Notes: generated from the sequence alone by a model not told the origin. Positions 44,238 to 53,422 are shown, counted from the stretch's first letter. The stretch is 64,000 nt of DNA from Clostridium_AW sp963515715 (GCF_963515715.1 NZ_CAUPZS010000001.1:1-64000); one strand, 5' to 3'. A program made the numbers and translations.

Positions 44238-44915
44238 ATGAATAATAAATTAGCATCTTTCATAGATCATACAGTGTTAAAGCCTGAAACTGGAATTGAT
44301 AAAATTAAACAAATTTGTGAGGAAGCTTTAAAATATGAGTTTGCCTCAGTGTGTATTAATCCATGTAATGTTAAAGTTGCAAGTGATTTGTTAAAAGGAA
44401 GTAAGGTTAAAGTTTGCACTGTTATAGGATTCCCTTTAGGGGCTAATACAACTGCTGTAAAAGTTTTTGAAACTGAAGATGCAATAAATAGTGGTGCTGA
44501 AGAAATAGATATGGTTATAAATGTTGGAAGACTTAAGGATAAAGACTATGAATACGTAAAAAGAGATATAGAGGAAGTGGTTAAAGCTTCTAAAGGAAAA
44601 GCATTAACTAAAGTAATTATAGAAAATTGTCTCTTAACAGAAGAAGAAAAAATAATAGCATGTAAACTTTCAAAGGAAGCGGGAGCTAACTTTGTAAAGA
44701 CATCCACTGGATTTTCTACAGGTGGAGCTACTCCAGAAGATGTAAAATTAATGAGAGAAACAGTGGGAACTGCTATGGGAGTTAAGGCTTCTGGTGGAGT
44801 CAGAACTTATGAAGATGCAGTGGCTATGATAGAAGCAGGTGCTTCAAGAATAGGAGCTTCAGCTTCTGTACAGATTTGTGAAAATAAAAATCCTAGCAAA
44901 GAGGAGTTATACTAA
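44238..44915 (+). CDS. deoC: deoxyribose-phosphate aldolase
   Basis: Class I aldolase of 225 aa splitting 2-deoxyribose-5-phosphate into glyceraldehyde-3-phosphate and acetaldehyde in deoxynucleoside breakdown. Seen: FIDHTVLKPETG, CTVIGFPLGANTT, EIDMVINVGRLK, the Schiff-base Lys154 in FVKTSTGF, and GVKASGGVRT. ATG at 44238 follows GGAGGG. No other deo genes are adjacent. Confidence 0.95.
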   Translation: MNNKLASFIDHTVLKPETGIDKIKQICEEALKYEFASVCINPCNVKVASDLLKGSKVKVCTVIGFPLGANTTAVKVFETEDAINSGAEEIDMVINVGRLKDKDYEYVKRDIEEVVKASKGKALTKVIIENCLLTEEEKIIACKLSKEAGANFVKTSTGFSTGGATPEDVKLMRETVGTAMGVKASGGVRTYEDAVAMIEAGASRIGASASVQICENKNPSKEELY

Positions 44916-44947
44916 AAAAGGCATGTAATCATTACATGCCTTTTTAT
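44915..44947 (+). terminator. deoC terminator
   Basis: AAAAAGGCATGTAA and TTACATGCCTTTTT form a perfect hairpin with a 3-nt loop right after the stop codon. Confidence 0.88.
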
Positions 44948-45030
44948 ATTGGGTCATTATTAAAAAAATGTTACTAAAAAGCAATAAGTAGAATATTAAT
45001 ATATTAATGGTATGAATAGGGGGGATATTA

Positions 45031-47325
45031 ATGAGCGAGTTAAATGTAAACCATGTAAAATACTCCATTGATTTTAGTGACATTAAAGCTATAGACGGAG
45101 AAGAATATTTGTTAGGATATGAGGATGTATATAAAGATATAAAGAGAGCCTTAGAGATTGATAAAGAAGGATTTAATATATTTTTAATAGATGATTTTTC
45201 AAAGGATAAACTTAATAAAATGATTAGATATATTGAAGATAATTTACCCGATAGTCCACCTAAAGATGTATGCTATTTTATTGGAACAGAAAGTAGAAAT
45301 CCTAAAGGAATTTTTTTATCTAATGGACAAGGGAGAATATTTAAAAAATATTTAGAGGAAATACAAAAAAACTACTCTGAAAAAATTTACGATTTTTATA
45401 ATACTTCTGATAATAAGGAAAAAGAAAAGCTACTAGAAAAAGTACAAAAAAATAGAAGTGAATTAATAGGTGAGATGGTTAAAGTTGCAGAGGAGAGCGG
45501 TTTTGACATTAAATTTACTGGTGGAGGATTTACATTTATCCCCATTAAAGAAGATGGTAATGCTATGAGCGAAAAAGAATATGAATCCTTAGAAAAAGAA
45601 AACAAGGATGACATAATAAAGAAGGTATTTAAACTAAAAGAGAAGGCACAAAATATATTAGATAAAATAAAAGACAGTGAAGAAGAAGGTATAGAAAATA
45701 TTAAAGAATTGATGGAAGAATACTTAGAAGAGTGCTCTTGTCAAATAAAAGAAGATTTTAAAAAAGGTTTAGATGGAGAAGAATGTGCAATTAAATGCTT
45801 GGTAGATGTATGCTCAAAGGTTGAAAAAGCATTAGTAGATAATTACTCAATGAGTTATGAAGAAGATGAAGAGGAGATAGGAGAGATAATATATAAGTAC
45901 GGAATAAATGTAATTGTCGATAATAGTAACAATAAAAAACCAATATGCATTTACGAAGATGATCCTAATTTAAGCAATCTACTAGGTAATATCGAATATG
46001 AAAATAAAAATGGAGTTTATGTAACAGATATAAGCTTAATAAAAGCAGGATCTATGTTAAAAGCAAATGAAGGATGCCTTATATTAAGAATGAATAATTT
46101 GTTAGCTAATACATCTTCATATTATTATTTAAAAAAAGCTCTAGTCAATGGAAAGGTGGATATTGATTATAACAAAGGATATTTAGAACTTCTGTCCTTA
46201 AGTGGAATTCATCCAGAACCAATAAAAATTAATGCAAAGGTTATACTTATAGGAGATTATGAAGTTTATGACATATTATATAATCATGATGAAGATTTTA
46301 AGAAGATTTTTAAAATGAAAGCACAATATAATCCTTATATTAAAATAGATGATAAAGCAAAAATCTCTCTTTTAAAAACTATAGATACCATATGTAAAGA
46401 AAATAATATATCACCTTTGGAAGATGAAGGGAAAAAGGAAATTGCAAAATATCTTTCAAGGAAGGCAGAAAGTAAAGATAAATTGTACTTCAACATTGAA
46501 GAGATAGAAAGAGTAATTTTATTAGCAAATAATCAAGCTATCAATGAAAAAGCTCAATGCATAGGAAAAAGCCATATAATTAAAATAGCTTATGATGAAG
46601 ATATGATTGAAAAAGAAATATTGGAAGCTTTTGAAGAGAAAAAGCTAATGATAAATGTTAATGAAAGATTAGTGGGAGAAATAAATGGGTTAACAGTGTT
46701 AGATGCAGGATATTTTTCCTTTGGGAAACCCGTTAGAATAACTTGTAGTTGCTATAATGGAGATGGAAATATAGTGGATGTTCAAAAGGACAGCCAGCTG
46801 AGTGGAAAAATTCATAGCAAAGCTATAAATATATTAAAAGGTTTTATTAATAATCTAATAGGTGGATATAATAAAATTCCAGTAGATTTTCATTTAAGCT
46901 TTGAACAAGTTTATGGCAAAGTTGACGGAGATAGTGCCTCTGTTGCTGAGATTATAGCAATGCTGTCTTCTTTGAGTAAAATAGGGATTAAAAATAATAT
47001 TGCCATAACAGGTTCAATGAATCAAAAGGGAGAAGTGCAGCCTATTGGTGGAGTAAATGAGAAAATAGAAGGTTTTTTTAAGGTATGTAAAAAGTTAGAC
47101 AGCGTAAAAGATAAGGGTGTAATCATACCCTATTCAAATATAAATAATTTGGTATTAAATAAAGAAGTAGAAGAAGAAATTGAAAAGGGTAATTTTAAAA
47201 TATATACTATGAAAACCATAGAAGATGCAATTAATATTCTCATGTGTGATGAAGATATAGACTACAAATATATAATGGATTGTATTGAAAAAGAATTGAA
47301 AAAGTATGTTAAAAAAGTAAAGTAA
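45031..47325 (+). CDS. Lon-family protease with degenerate ATPase domain
   Basis: A 764-aa protein of the AAA_32/Lon group (related to LonB and E. coli YcbZ/LonH). The C-terminal protease domain is intact: catalytic Ser635 in GDSAS and Lys678 in GGVNEKIEG, 43 residues apart as in Lon. The ATPase part keeps family landmarks (FKKYLEEI, NEGCLILRMNNLL, DEDFKKIFKMKA) but the Walker A site is replaced by LIDDFSKDKLNK and the Walker B acidic pair by NN. It may degrade proteins without ATP or serve another role. GGGGGG precedes the ATG; a hairpin follows. Confidence 0.88.
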   Translation: MSELNVNHVKYSIDFSDIKAIDGEEYLLGYEDVYKDIKRALEIDKEGFNIFLIDDFSKDKLNKMIRYIEDNLPDSPPKDVCYFIGTESRNPKGIFLSNGQGRIFKKYLEEIQKNYSEKIYDFYNTSDNKEKEKLLEKVQKNRSELIGEMVKVAEESGFDIKFTGGGFTFIPIKEDGNAMSEKEYESLEKENKDDIIKKVFKLKEKAQNILDKIKDSEEEGIENIKELMEEYLEECSCQIKEDFKKGLDGEECAIKCLVDVCSKVEKALVDNYSMSYEEDEEEIGEIIYKYGINVIVDNSNNKKPICIYEDDPNLSNLLGNIEYENKNGVYVTDISLIKAGSMLKANEGCLILRMNNLLANTSSYYYLKKALVNGKVDIDYNKGYLELLSLSGIHPEPIKINAKVILIGDYEVYDILYNHDEDFKKIFKMKAQYNPYIKIDDKAKISLLKTIDTICKENNISPLEDEGKKEIAKYLSRKAESKDKLYFNIEEIERVILLANNQAINEKAQCIGKSHIIKIAYDEDMIEKEILEAFEEKKLMINVNERLVGEINGLTVLDAGYFSFGKPVRITCSCYNGDGNIVDVQKDSQLSGKIHSKAINILKGFINNLIGGYNKIPVDFHLSFEQVYGKVDGDSASVAEIIAMLSSLSKIGIKNNIAITGSMNQKGEVQPIGGVNEKIEGFFKVCKKLDSVKDKGVIIPYSNINNLVLNKEVEEEIEKGNFKIYTMKTIEDAINILMCDEDIDYKYIMDCIEKELKKYVKKVK

Positions 47326-47351
47326 TATTGACTAAAATAGAAAAATAAAGT

Positions 47352-47401
47352 AAAGTATACATAGGATATCTATGCATAGCATTCCTATGTATACTTTTTA
47401 T
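47352..47401 (+). terminator. terminator with nested palindrome, possible padR operator
   Basis: Arms 47352-47366 and 47383-47397 pair perfectly over 15 bp (core GTATACATAGGA) and are followed by TTTATT. The loop itself contains the palindrome CTATGCATAG. The element ends 24 bp before the padR start, so besides ending the Lon transcript it could be bound by PadR. Confidence 0.65.
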
Positions 47402-47421
47402 TTAAAATAGGAGGGGATTTT

Positions 47422-47757
47422 TTGAAATTTAATAAGGAGCTATTAAAGGGAAGTACGGAAACTTTAATTCTTAGTTTAATAAAGGATATTCCCATGTATG
47501 GTTACCAAATAATCAAAGAATTAGAAATGAAATCTACAGGAGTATTTTTATTGAAAGAAGGTACCCTTTACCCTATACTTCATGGATTAGAAGAAAAGGG
47601 TGTAGTAGAGGCATTTTGGAATGAGGGAGAGAATGGGAGAAAGAGAAAATACTATAGGATTACAGAAAAAGGTAAAGGCTATCTAAAAGAAAAAGAGGAA
47701 GAATGGGAGTTTTTTAAGGGATCCGTAGATAAAGTGCTATGGGAGGGGATAGTATGA
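47422..47757 (+). CDS. PadR family transcriptional regulator
   Basis: A 111-aa winged-helix repressor: LKGSTETLILSLIKDIPMYGYQIIKEL, then EGTLYPILHGLEEKGVVEAFW and KRKYYRITEKGKGYLKEKEEEW. TTG start at 47422 behind AGGAGGGGA. It overlaps the next gene by ATGA, so it is co-translated with the SEDS fusion and most likely controls it. Confidence 0.92.
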   Translation: MKFNKELLKGSTETLILSLIKDIPMYGYQIIKELEMKSTGVFLLKEGTLYPILHGLEEKGVVEAFWNEGENGRKRKYYRITEKGKGYLKEKEEEWEFFKGSVDKVLWEGIV

Positions 47758-49043
47758 GGATAGGAGAAGATAAAAGAGTTAAGGAATACTTACATAATCT
47801 ATTGTTAGAGATAAAAAATAAGGAAGTACATGAAGAGATAGAACTGGAAATTACAGGACATATAGAAGATTTGTATGAGACATATGTAGATGAAGGATTG
47901 GGCGGTGAGGAAGCTATAAAAAAAGCAATTCTAGAAATGGGAGATGCTAAGGGAATAGGGGAGAAATTAAACAAAATTCATAAAGGAAAAGTAGAATGGA
48001 GCATAGTAATTCCATCTATTTTAATGTGTTTATTTGGGATTTTTTTAATGTTTTTTATGGTAGGCTATGTTAATAATTTTCCCCAAATCATGGCAGAAAA
48101 AACTGTGGTATCATCTATAATGGGATTTATAATTGCTGTAATTTTGTATATATTTGATTATAGAAAAATAAAAAAATATTGTGGAAAGATATTTATTGCA
48201 GCTAATTTAATATTATTAATACAATTATTATTCCCACCTATAAATGGTGCAAAGAAATTTATAACAATAGGGCCTATTACTATAAGTACTCTTCAAGTGT
48301 ATTTATTTTTAATTTGTGTATCTCTACCTGGAGTTTTAGAAGATGTTAAAGCTAAGAATAATAAAGTTTTATTTCGTTTACTAGCCATATATGCTATTCC
48401 ATCATTATTAATATTCTTAATTCCTTCTGGGATTGATTTTATAATATATACCTGCATATTTATGGTGTTATGTATAAGTAATAAATTTCCAAGGAAATAC
48501 ATTGTTTTAATGCCCGCGGTATTCATTGGGGCAATAATTATACTATTTGCTAGTTCTCCTTATAGGATAAACAGGTTAATTTCTTTTATAAATAAAGATC
48601 CTAATGGAATGGGGTATATATATAATCTGATAGATAGCTTAATAAAATCCTCTGGAATTTTAGGCAATGGCATAGATCAAAACATACAGCTTTTACTAGG
48701 AGTCGGTACAGACTTTATATTTCTTTATATTATATACACCTTCGGATGGATACTTGCATTGAGTTTCATAGCATTAGCGGCATTTTTTATAATCCGCATG
48801 TTTGCTACTGCAAGAGTTGTTAAGGATAATTACGGAAGATTAATTTTAATGTCTTTCGGAACACTATTTTTAATACAGTTTAGTTGGAATATACTTATGA
48901 ATTTAAACTTAATTCCAGTAATGGGTATAAGTTGTCCATTCATAAGCTATGGTGCAACATCCATGTTGTTAAATATATCTTCGATTGGACTTATTATGAG
49001 TGTATATAGAAGAAAAGATTATTCACCAATAATAATAAACTAA
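47754..49043 (+). CDS. FtsW/RodA/SpoVE (SEDS) protein with N-terminal HAAS domain
   Basis: A 429-aa membrane protein. Residues 1-75 form a cytoplasmic helical domain (RVKEYLHNLLLEIKNKEVHEEIELEITGHIEDLYE..EAIKKAILEMGDA) of the HAAS/permease-prefix type usually encoded beside PadR genes. The rest is a SEDS protein with about nine to ten helices, the peptidoglycan polymerase fold: TDFIF with the candidate catalytic Asp320, and the end GISCPFISYGATSMLLNISSIGLIMSVYRRK. The EELG that normally follows TDFIF is changed (IYTFGW), so activity is uncertain. Not part of a division operon. Confidence 0.88.
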   Translation: MRIGEDKRVKEYLHNLLLEIKNKEVHEEIELEITGHIEDLYETYVDEGLGGEEAIKKAILEMGDAKGIGEKLNKIHKGKVEWSIVIPSILMCLFGIFLMFFMVGYVNNFPQIMAEKTVVSSIMGFIIAVILYIFDYRKIKKYCGKIFIAANLILLIQLLFPPINGAKKFITIGPITISTLQVYLFLICVSLPGVLEDVKAKNNKVLFRLLAIYAIPSLLIFLIPSGIDFIIYTCIFMVLCISNKFPRKYIVLMPAVFIGAIIILFASSPYRINRLISFINKDPNGMGYIYNLIDSLIKSSGILGNGIDQNIQLLLGVGTDFIFLYIIYTFGWILALSFIALAAFFIIRMFATARVVKDNYGRLILMSFGTLFLIQFSWNILMNLNLIPVMGISCPFISYGATSMLLNISSIGLIMSVYRRKDYSPIIIN

Positions 49044-49082
49044 CAAGAAAAGATAAAGAGGGAATAAAATTAGCTATAGCTG

Positions 49083-49111
49083 TTGAAAGGTTCCCATTAA
49101 ATTGTTATAAT
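49083..49111 (+). promoter_or_regulatory. sigma-A promoter of the AAA ATPase gene
   Basis: TTGAAA (49083-49088), 17 bp, perfect TATAAT (49106-49111). Confidence 0.75.
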
Positions 49112-49147
49112 AACTATGTTTCATTGGACGGTGGGAGGAGAGTTATT

Positions 49148-49723
49148 ATGACTAAGAGAATAGCTATATTAGGTGGGCCTAGATGTGGCAAAACCACTCT
49201 TATTCAACAGCTGTATGTAGATATGAAAATCATGGGCTTTAGTGTAGGATGTGCTACTGAATATAGTACTGAATATTTAAGAGATAAAGGTATGATAGAG
49301 AGTATTGCTGAACAATATGGAATATATTTAGGACAAGCGTTAAGGGAAGAACAGTTAAATTGTTATGATTATGCTATAACAGATTATGCTACTTTTGTAC
49401 CTTATATTTATGGAAGATTTATGCTTGGTTCTAAAAAAAGAAGTGAAAAGGAAATTGAAATATTAAAAGATCTCTATTGCCTTGCTATAAAGGACTTGCC
49501 TAAATATGAACATATTTTTTATGTTCCAAGAGAATTTGGATATGAACAAGATGAAGTAAGATGGCAGGACGAAGAGGTGGCTAAAAAAGTAGATGATGCT
49601 ATATTGTCATTTTTAAATGCAGAAAATGTTCCTTATAAAATAATTAAAGGAAATACTAAAGAGAGAAGTAAAAAAATTATTGAAGAAATAGGGATAACCT
49701 ATTTAACTGATAAAGAAGCTTAG
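49148..49723 (+). CDS. P-loop NTPase, AAA_28/NadR-like
   Basis: A 191-aa ATPase with Walker A LGGPRCGKTTLIQQL at its start, then CATEYSTEYLRDKG and a lid-like segment AKYEHIFYVPREFGYEQDEVRWQDEEVAKKVDDAI. The layout resembles the kinase domain of NadR (AAA_28), which phosphorylates a nucleoside-like substrate, but the NadR adenylyltransferase domain is missing, so the substrate is unknown. ATG at 49148 behind GGGAGGAGAG. Confidence 0.78.
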   Translation: MTKRIAILGGPRCGKTTLIQQLYVDMKIMGFSVGCATEYSTEYLRDKGMIESIAEQYGIYLGQALREEQLNCYDYAITDYATFVPYIYGRFMLGSKKRSEKEIEILKDLYCLAIKDLPKYEHIFYVPREFGYEQDEVRWQDEEVAKKVDDAILSFLNAENVPYKIIKGNTKERSKKIIEEIGITYLTDKEA

Positions 49724-49862
49724 AATTAGAAGTTAAGAGTGAAGAGTGAAGAGTAATGGGAAAAATTCCTTAAGGAATTTCTTAATTATAAGATTTAAGA
49801 ATTCTCTGCAAGGGAATTCTATCCTGTATTCTTCACTTTTAACTTTTCACTCTTAATTTACT
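49724..49862. repeat. AT-rich inverted-repeat element, longest family member
   Basis: Left arm is a run of GTTAAGAGTGAAGAGTGAAGAGT-type repeats (49731-49755); right arm is CTTCACTTTTAACTTTTCACTCTTAATT (about 49830-49858). The interior holds two smaller hairpins (GGAATTCC-like and GAATTCT/AGGGAATTC). It fills the gap between convergent genes. Confidence 0.6.
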
Positions 49863-50124
49863 AGAATATATTATTAAGCAAAAGACTAGTTCCTTTAGTT
49901 ATCATGAAATTAAAAAATAATCCGATGATCCAAGCAATAGAGGAATATATAGAGCATTTTATTATTTGTATTTTAAAGTTTAATTCATTATTTTGCGAGA
50001 TTTTTATGCATTTATAGGAAAAGTACAAAAATAAACCCCAAGGTATAACACTCTCGATTAATAATATAGGGATTAAAAAGCATATGCCTATAAATATATA
50101 ACACCATCTAGGAAAATTCATCAT
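49861..50124 (-). CDS. small membrane protein, 87 aa
   Basis: Three hydrophobic stretches (about 8-35, 55-72, and a shorter C-terminal one) with a GGGGG Shine-Dalgarno upstream of a double ATG. No family recognised. It lies 11 bp downstream of the LtaS-type gene on the same strand and is probably cotranscribed with it. Confidence 0.65.
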   Translation of the reverse strand: MMNFPRWCYIFIGICFLIPILLIESVIPWGLFLYFSYKCIKISQNNELNFKIQIIKCSIYSSIAWIIGLFFNFMITKGTSLLLNNIF

Positions 50125-50135
50125 AATATTTCCCC

Positions 50136-51926
50136 CTATTCTTTAAAAAAGTTGCTTCTTATTATTTTGTCACTATAGTCCAAACCTTTAATATAAAAAA
50201 GTTTATCTTCTTCAGATATATCATCTCCAATGTATTTTCCGCGAGAAGTTATCACATAGTTTTTATTTGTATTCAGTAGATTTCTTCCAAAGGATGTATA
50301 CATATAATCCTCTTTTTCAGCTCCCATAAGGTAAGCTAGAGTAGGGAGCATATCTACTTGTCCACCAATGGTAGATATCTCTTCTCCATTTAAATCCTTA
50401 GAATATATAATGAATGGAACCTTTAAATCGTTGTTTTCTAATTTATATAAATCCATTGTATCTTCTATTTCATCACTAAAAAATTTATGCACCCCTTCAT
50501 GATCCCCATAGATAACTAATACTGAATTATCTAATAAACCTATTTTTTCAAGAGAATTTATAAAGCTACCTATTTGGCTATCTGTATATGCTATGGATTG
50601 AAAATATTTTCCTAGTCTTGACTCATCTAAGCTTTTGGGAAGGTTTAATTTTCTATGTTCTTCTGGCATATAAAAGGGGGAGTGACTTGTTAAAGTAATT
50701 GAAAAAGAATAAAAGGGCTCAGGTTGATTTTTCAATAAAGGAATCAATTGATTTAAAAAACTTTTATCGCTTAATCCTAGACCAATTACCTCATCCATAT
50801 TAAAATAACTTGCATCATAACATTCATCAAAACCTATAGATTTTAATGAATTTAGCCAATTCCAATAGGAACCTTTATCCGGATGTACTGCTAAGGTTTT
50901 ATATCCTAATCTCTCCATAATATTAGGTAAGGAATTGATGTATGTATTATTAGGATATCTAAAAAATGTACTCCCAATTCTTAAAGGATAAAGAGAGGTA
51001 TTAGCTAACAATTCTCCATCGGAGGTTGTACCGTTATGAGTTTGTTCATAAAAATTATTAAAATATAAGCTATTGCTTAATAAATTATTTAAATTAGGGG
51101 TTATTTCTTCTCCTTCAATTTTTAAATTTATGACGAAATTTTCTAGAGATTCAACTTGAAGTAGTATTAAATTTTTATCCTTTAAAATACCCTTATATTT
51201 ATTATTTGGAAGGGGTTCAGCTTTTTTATTAATCCAGTTATTAACCTCTTCCTTTTCAGCAGTGCTCATTATATAGGGTTTACTATCTTTATGATAGTTA
51301 TAAAAATCAAAAAGATGATATCCTATAGGGGTTAAGGATGCCATGGTTTGATTTTGTGTCCAGCTCCTTTTAAAAAGCATTTGATTTGGATATCCCTTAT
51401 TTAATATATCAACTTTATAGTGAGCATATATTAAATATAAAATTGGAATGAAAAATAAAAGAACAAAAGAGGGTATATTTCTCTTAAAACCTTTGTACTT
51501 TTCTAAGTTTTTTATAGAAATAAAAAGCAAAAAAAATATATCTAAAATAAAGAGTATATCTATAAATCTAAACATGGCAAAAATACTACCACTTAAATTT
51601 TCTAAATTTGCAGTAGTTTTAATCATATGGAAAGTTAAAAAAGAATGATTACTTCTGTAATACCATAGATCTCCAATGTATATAAAGCTTAGTAATAGGT
51701 TTAAAACAATATTACATATAGCATGGTTAATTCCACTAAATAAAAAAGAAATGCTTAAATAAATTGAAATAAATGATAAGTAAACAATTATTGGTGGAAT
51801 GCTGTGAAAGGTTAAATTAGAGATGTTTGTCCCTTTATAACTAGATATTAGAAGTATAAATAAAATAGTTTTAAATAGTATGAAAAAATAATTGTATTTA
51901 TAAAATTTGGAAAATATATTCTTCAT
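50136..51926 (-). CDS. LtaS-type lipoteichoic acid synthase / sulfatase family
   Basis: A 596-aa membrane enzyme: five N-terminal helices (about 15-170), a linker, then an extracellular sulfatase-fold domain. Metal-binding Glu259 in LLQVESLE, nucleophile Thr near 300 in THNGTTSDGE, and YGDHEG near 480 match LtaS, which polymerises glycerol phosphate from phosphatidylglycerol. ATG at 51926 follows AGAAGGGA; an upstream in-frame ATG has no site. Clostridia often have several paralogues, so the exact polymer is uncertain. Confidence 0.9.
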   Translation of the reverse strand: MKNIFSKFYKYNYFFILFKTILFILLISSYKGTNISNLTFHSIPPIIVYLSFISIYLSISFLFSGINHAICNIVLNLLLSFIYIGDLWYYRSNHSFLTFHMIKTTANLENLSGSIFAMFRFIDILFILDIFFLLFISIKNLEKYKGFKRNIPSFVLLFFIPILYLIYAHYKVDILNKGYPNQMLFKRSWTQNQTMASLTPIGYHLFDFYNYHKDSKPYIMSTAEKEEVNNWINKKAEPLPNNKYKGILKDKNLILLQVESLENFVINLKIEGEEITPNLNNLLSNSLYFNNFYEQTHNGTTSDGELLANTSLYPLRIGSTFFRYPNNTYINSLPNIMERLGYKTLAVHPDKGSYWNWLNSLKSIGFDECYDASYFNMDEVIGLGLSDKSFLNQLIPLLKNQPEPFYSFSITLTSHSPFYMPEEHRKLNLPKSLDESRLGKYFQSIAYTDSQIGSFINSLEKIGLLDNSVLVIYGDHEGVHKFFSDEIEDTMDLYKLENNDLKVPFIIYSKDLNGEEISTIGGQVDMLPTLAYLMGAEKEDYMYTSFGRNLLNTNKNYVITSRGKYIGDDISEEDKLFYIKGLDYSDKIIRSNFFKE

Positions 51927-52008
51927 TTTTTTGACATCCCTTCTAATGCATATAGAATAATACATTCTACATTATACTACAAAAGCACTTATATTATAAT
52001 GTTTTTAG

Positions 52009-52037
52009 TTGAAATAAAGCAATTAGTAGAGTATAAT
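52009..52037 (+). promoter_or_regulatory. sigma-A promoter of ychF
   Basis: TTGAAA (52009-52014), 17 bp, perfect TATAAT (52032-52037). Confidence 0.75.
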
Positions 52038-52081
52038 CTTAAAAGGAATTAACTGAAGTGATGAAAGGATTGTGTACATAT

Positions 52082-53179
52082 ATGAAATTAGGAATTGTTG
52101 GATTACCAAATGTGGGTAAGAGTACTTTATTTAATGCCATTACATGTGCAGGAGCAGAAGCGGCTAACTACCCATTTTGTACTATAGAACCTAATGTAGG
52201 TGTAGTTACTGTACCAGATAAAAGATTAGATGTATTAGAAAAAATTTATAGTACGAAAAAAAAGATATATGCAACTATAGAGTTTTATGATATAGCAGGT
52301 TTAGTTAAAGGTGCTAGTAAAGGTGAAGGATTAGGAAATAAATTCTTATCTCACATTAGAGAAGTAGAATCTATTGTTCATGTGGTTAGATGCTTTGATG
52401 ATGGAAATGTAGTGCATGTAGAAGGGTCAGTAGATCCAGTTAGAGATATAGAAGTTATAAATCTTGAGCTTATATTGTCTGATTTAGAAGTGCTAGAAAG
52501 AAGAATAGAAAAAACAAATAAGCTAGCAAAGAGCGGAGATAAAAAAGCTAAAGATGAGATGGCTTTAATGGAAAGAATAAAAGCACATCTTGAAGAGGAA
52601 AAGCCAGCTAGAACATTAGAAGTAACTGAGGAAGAAGAAGAAATAGTTAAAGGATTCTTTTTAATTACCTCAAAGCCAGTGTTATATGTATGTAATGTTT
52701 CAGAAGAAGATATGATATCTGGAAATACAGAAAATGAATATGTAAAAAAAGTTAAAGAATATGCAAATAAAGAAAATGCTGAAGCTGTAGTTATTAGTGC
52801 AAAAATAGAAGAGGAATTATCAACTTTAGATGAAGAAGAAAAATCAGAGATGCTAAAGGAATACGGAATTGAAGAACCAGGGCTTTATAAACTAATCCAA
52901 TCTAGTTATAAGCTACTAGGATTAATGAGTTATTTAACTGCTGGAGTTCAAGAGGTAAGAGCTTGGACTATTAAACAGGGAACGAAAGCACCACAAGCAG
53001 CAGGTAAAATACACACGGACATTGAAAGAGGCTTTATAAGAGCTGAAATTATATCCTATGATAAGCTAGTAGAATGTGGTTCAGAGGCAGCAGCAAAAGA
53101 AAAAGGATATTATAGACTAGAAGGAAAAGAATATGTAATGCAAGACGGAGACGTTGTAAATTTTAGATTTAATGTATAA
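52082..53179 (+). CDS. ychF: ribosome-binding ATPase YchF
   Basis: Obg-related P-loop protein of 365 aa that binds ATP (not GTP) and associates with ribosomes. Walker A GLPNVGKSTLFNAI is at the start, DIAGLVKGASKGEGLGN is the switch, and the G4 site is YVCNVSEED in place of NKxD; a C-terminal TGS domain carries KQGTKAPQAAGKIHTDIERGFIRAE. I take the ATG at 52082, which gives the usual length and N-terminus MKLGIVG, although the best Shine-Dalgarno (AAAGGA) is 12 nt away. Confidence 0.95.
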   Translation: MKLGIVGLPNVGKSTLFNAITCAGAEAANYPFCTIEPNVGVVTVPDKRLDVLEKIYSTKKKIYATIEFYDIAGLVKGASKGEGLGNKFLSHIREVESIVHVVRCFDDGNVVHVEGSVDPVRDIEVINLELILSDLEVLERRIEKTNKLAKSGDKKAKDEMALMERIKAHLEEEKPARTLEVTEEEEEIVKGFFLITSKPVLYVCNVSEEDMISGNTENEYVKKVKEYANKENAEAVVISAKIEEELSTLDEEEKSEMLKEYGIEEPGLYKLIQSSYKLLGLMSYLTAGVQEVRAWTIKQGTKAPQAAGKIHTDIERGFIRAEIISYDKLVECGSEAAAKEKGYYRLEGKEYVMQDGDVVNFRFNV

Positions 53180-53264
53180 ATTCACTTTAAACTCTCAGTT
53201 ATAAAAAGGTATTTAATTATTAAAACAAGGCATAATACATTATGAAACCAAGAAGAAGGGAAAG

Positions 53265-53405
53265 ATGTTTATGCCAAAAGATAGCCAGCCAGATAATAAA
53301 AAAGCTAGAATGGAAAAATCTAATTACCAAACACCAATAACTAGGGAAACAGCTAAAAATAGCAATAGAACAACTAAAAAGCAATCAGCAGAAAGAGGAC
53401 AGTAA
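53265..53405 (+). CDS. small basic protein, 46 aa
   Basis: An ATG at 53265 (or 53271) behind AGAAGGG opens a 46-codon frame rich in Lys, Asn, Thr and Ser (MPKDSQPDNKKARMEKSNYQ, end KKQSAERGQ). Hydrophilic, no Cys, no membrane segment, likely disordered. Family not recognised. The terminator hairpin begins inside its last codons, which supports a real gene. Confidence 0.55.
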   Translation: MFMPKDSQPDNKKARMEKSNYQTPITRETAKNSNRTTKKQSAERGQ

Positions 53406-53422
53406 AATGTCCTCTTTTTTAT
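53392..53422 (+). terminator. terminator after the 46-aa gene
   Basis: AAAGAGGACA (53392-53401) pairs with TGTCCTCTTT (53408-53417) and is followed by TTTATA. Confidence 0.85.
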
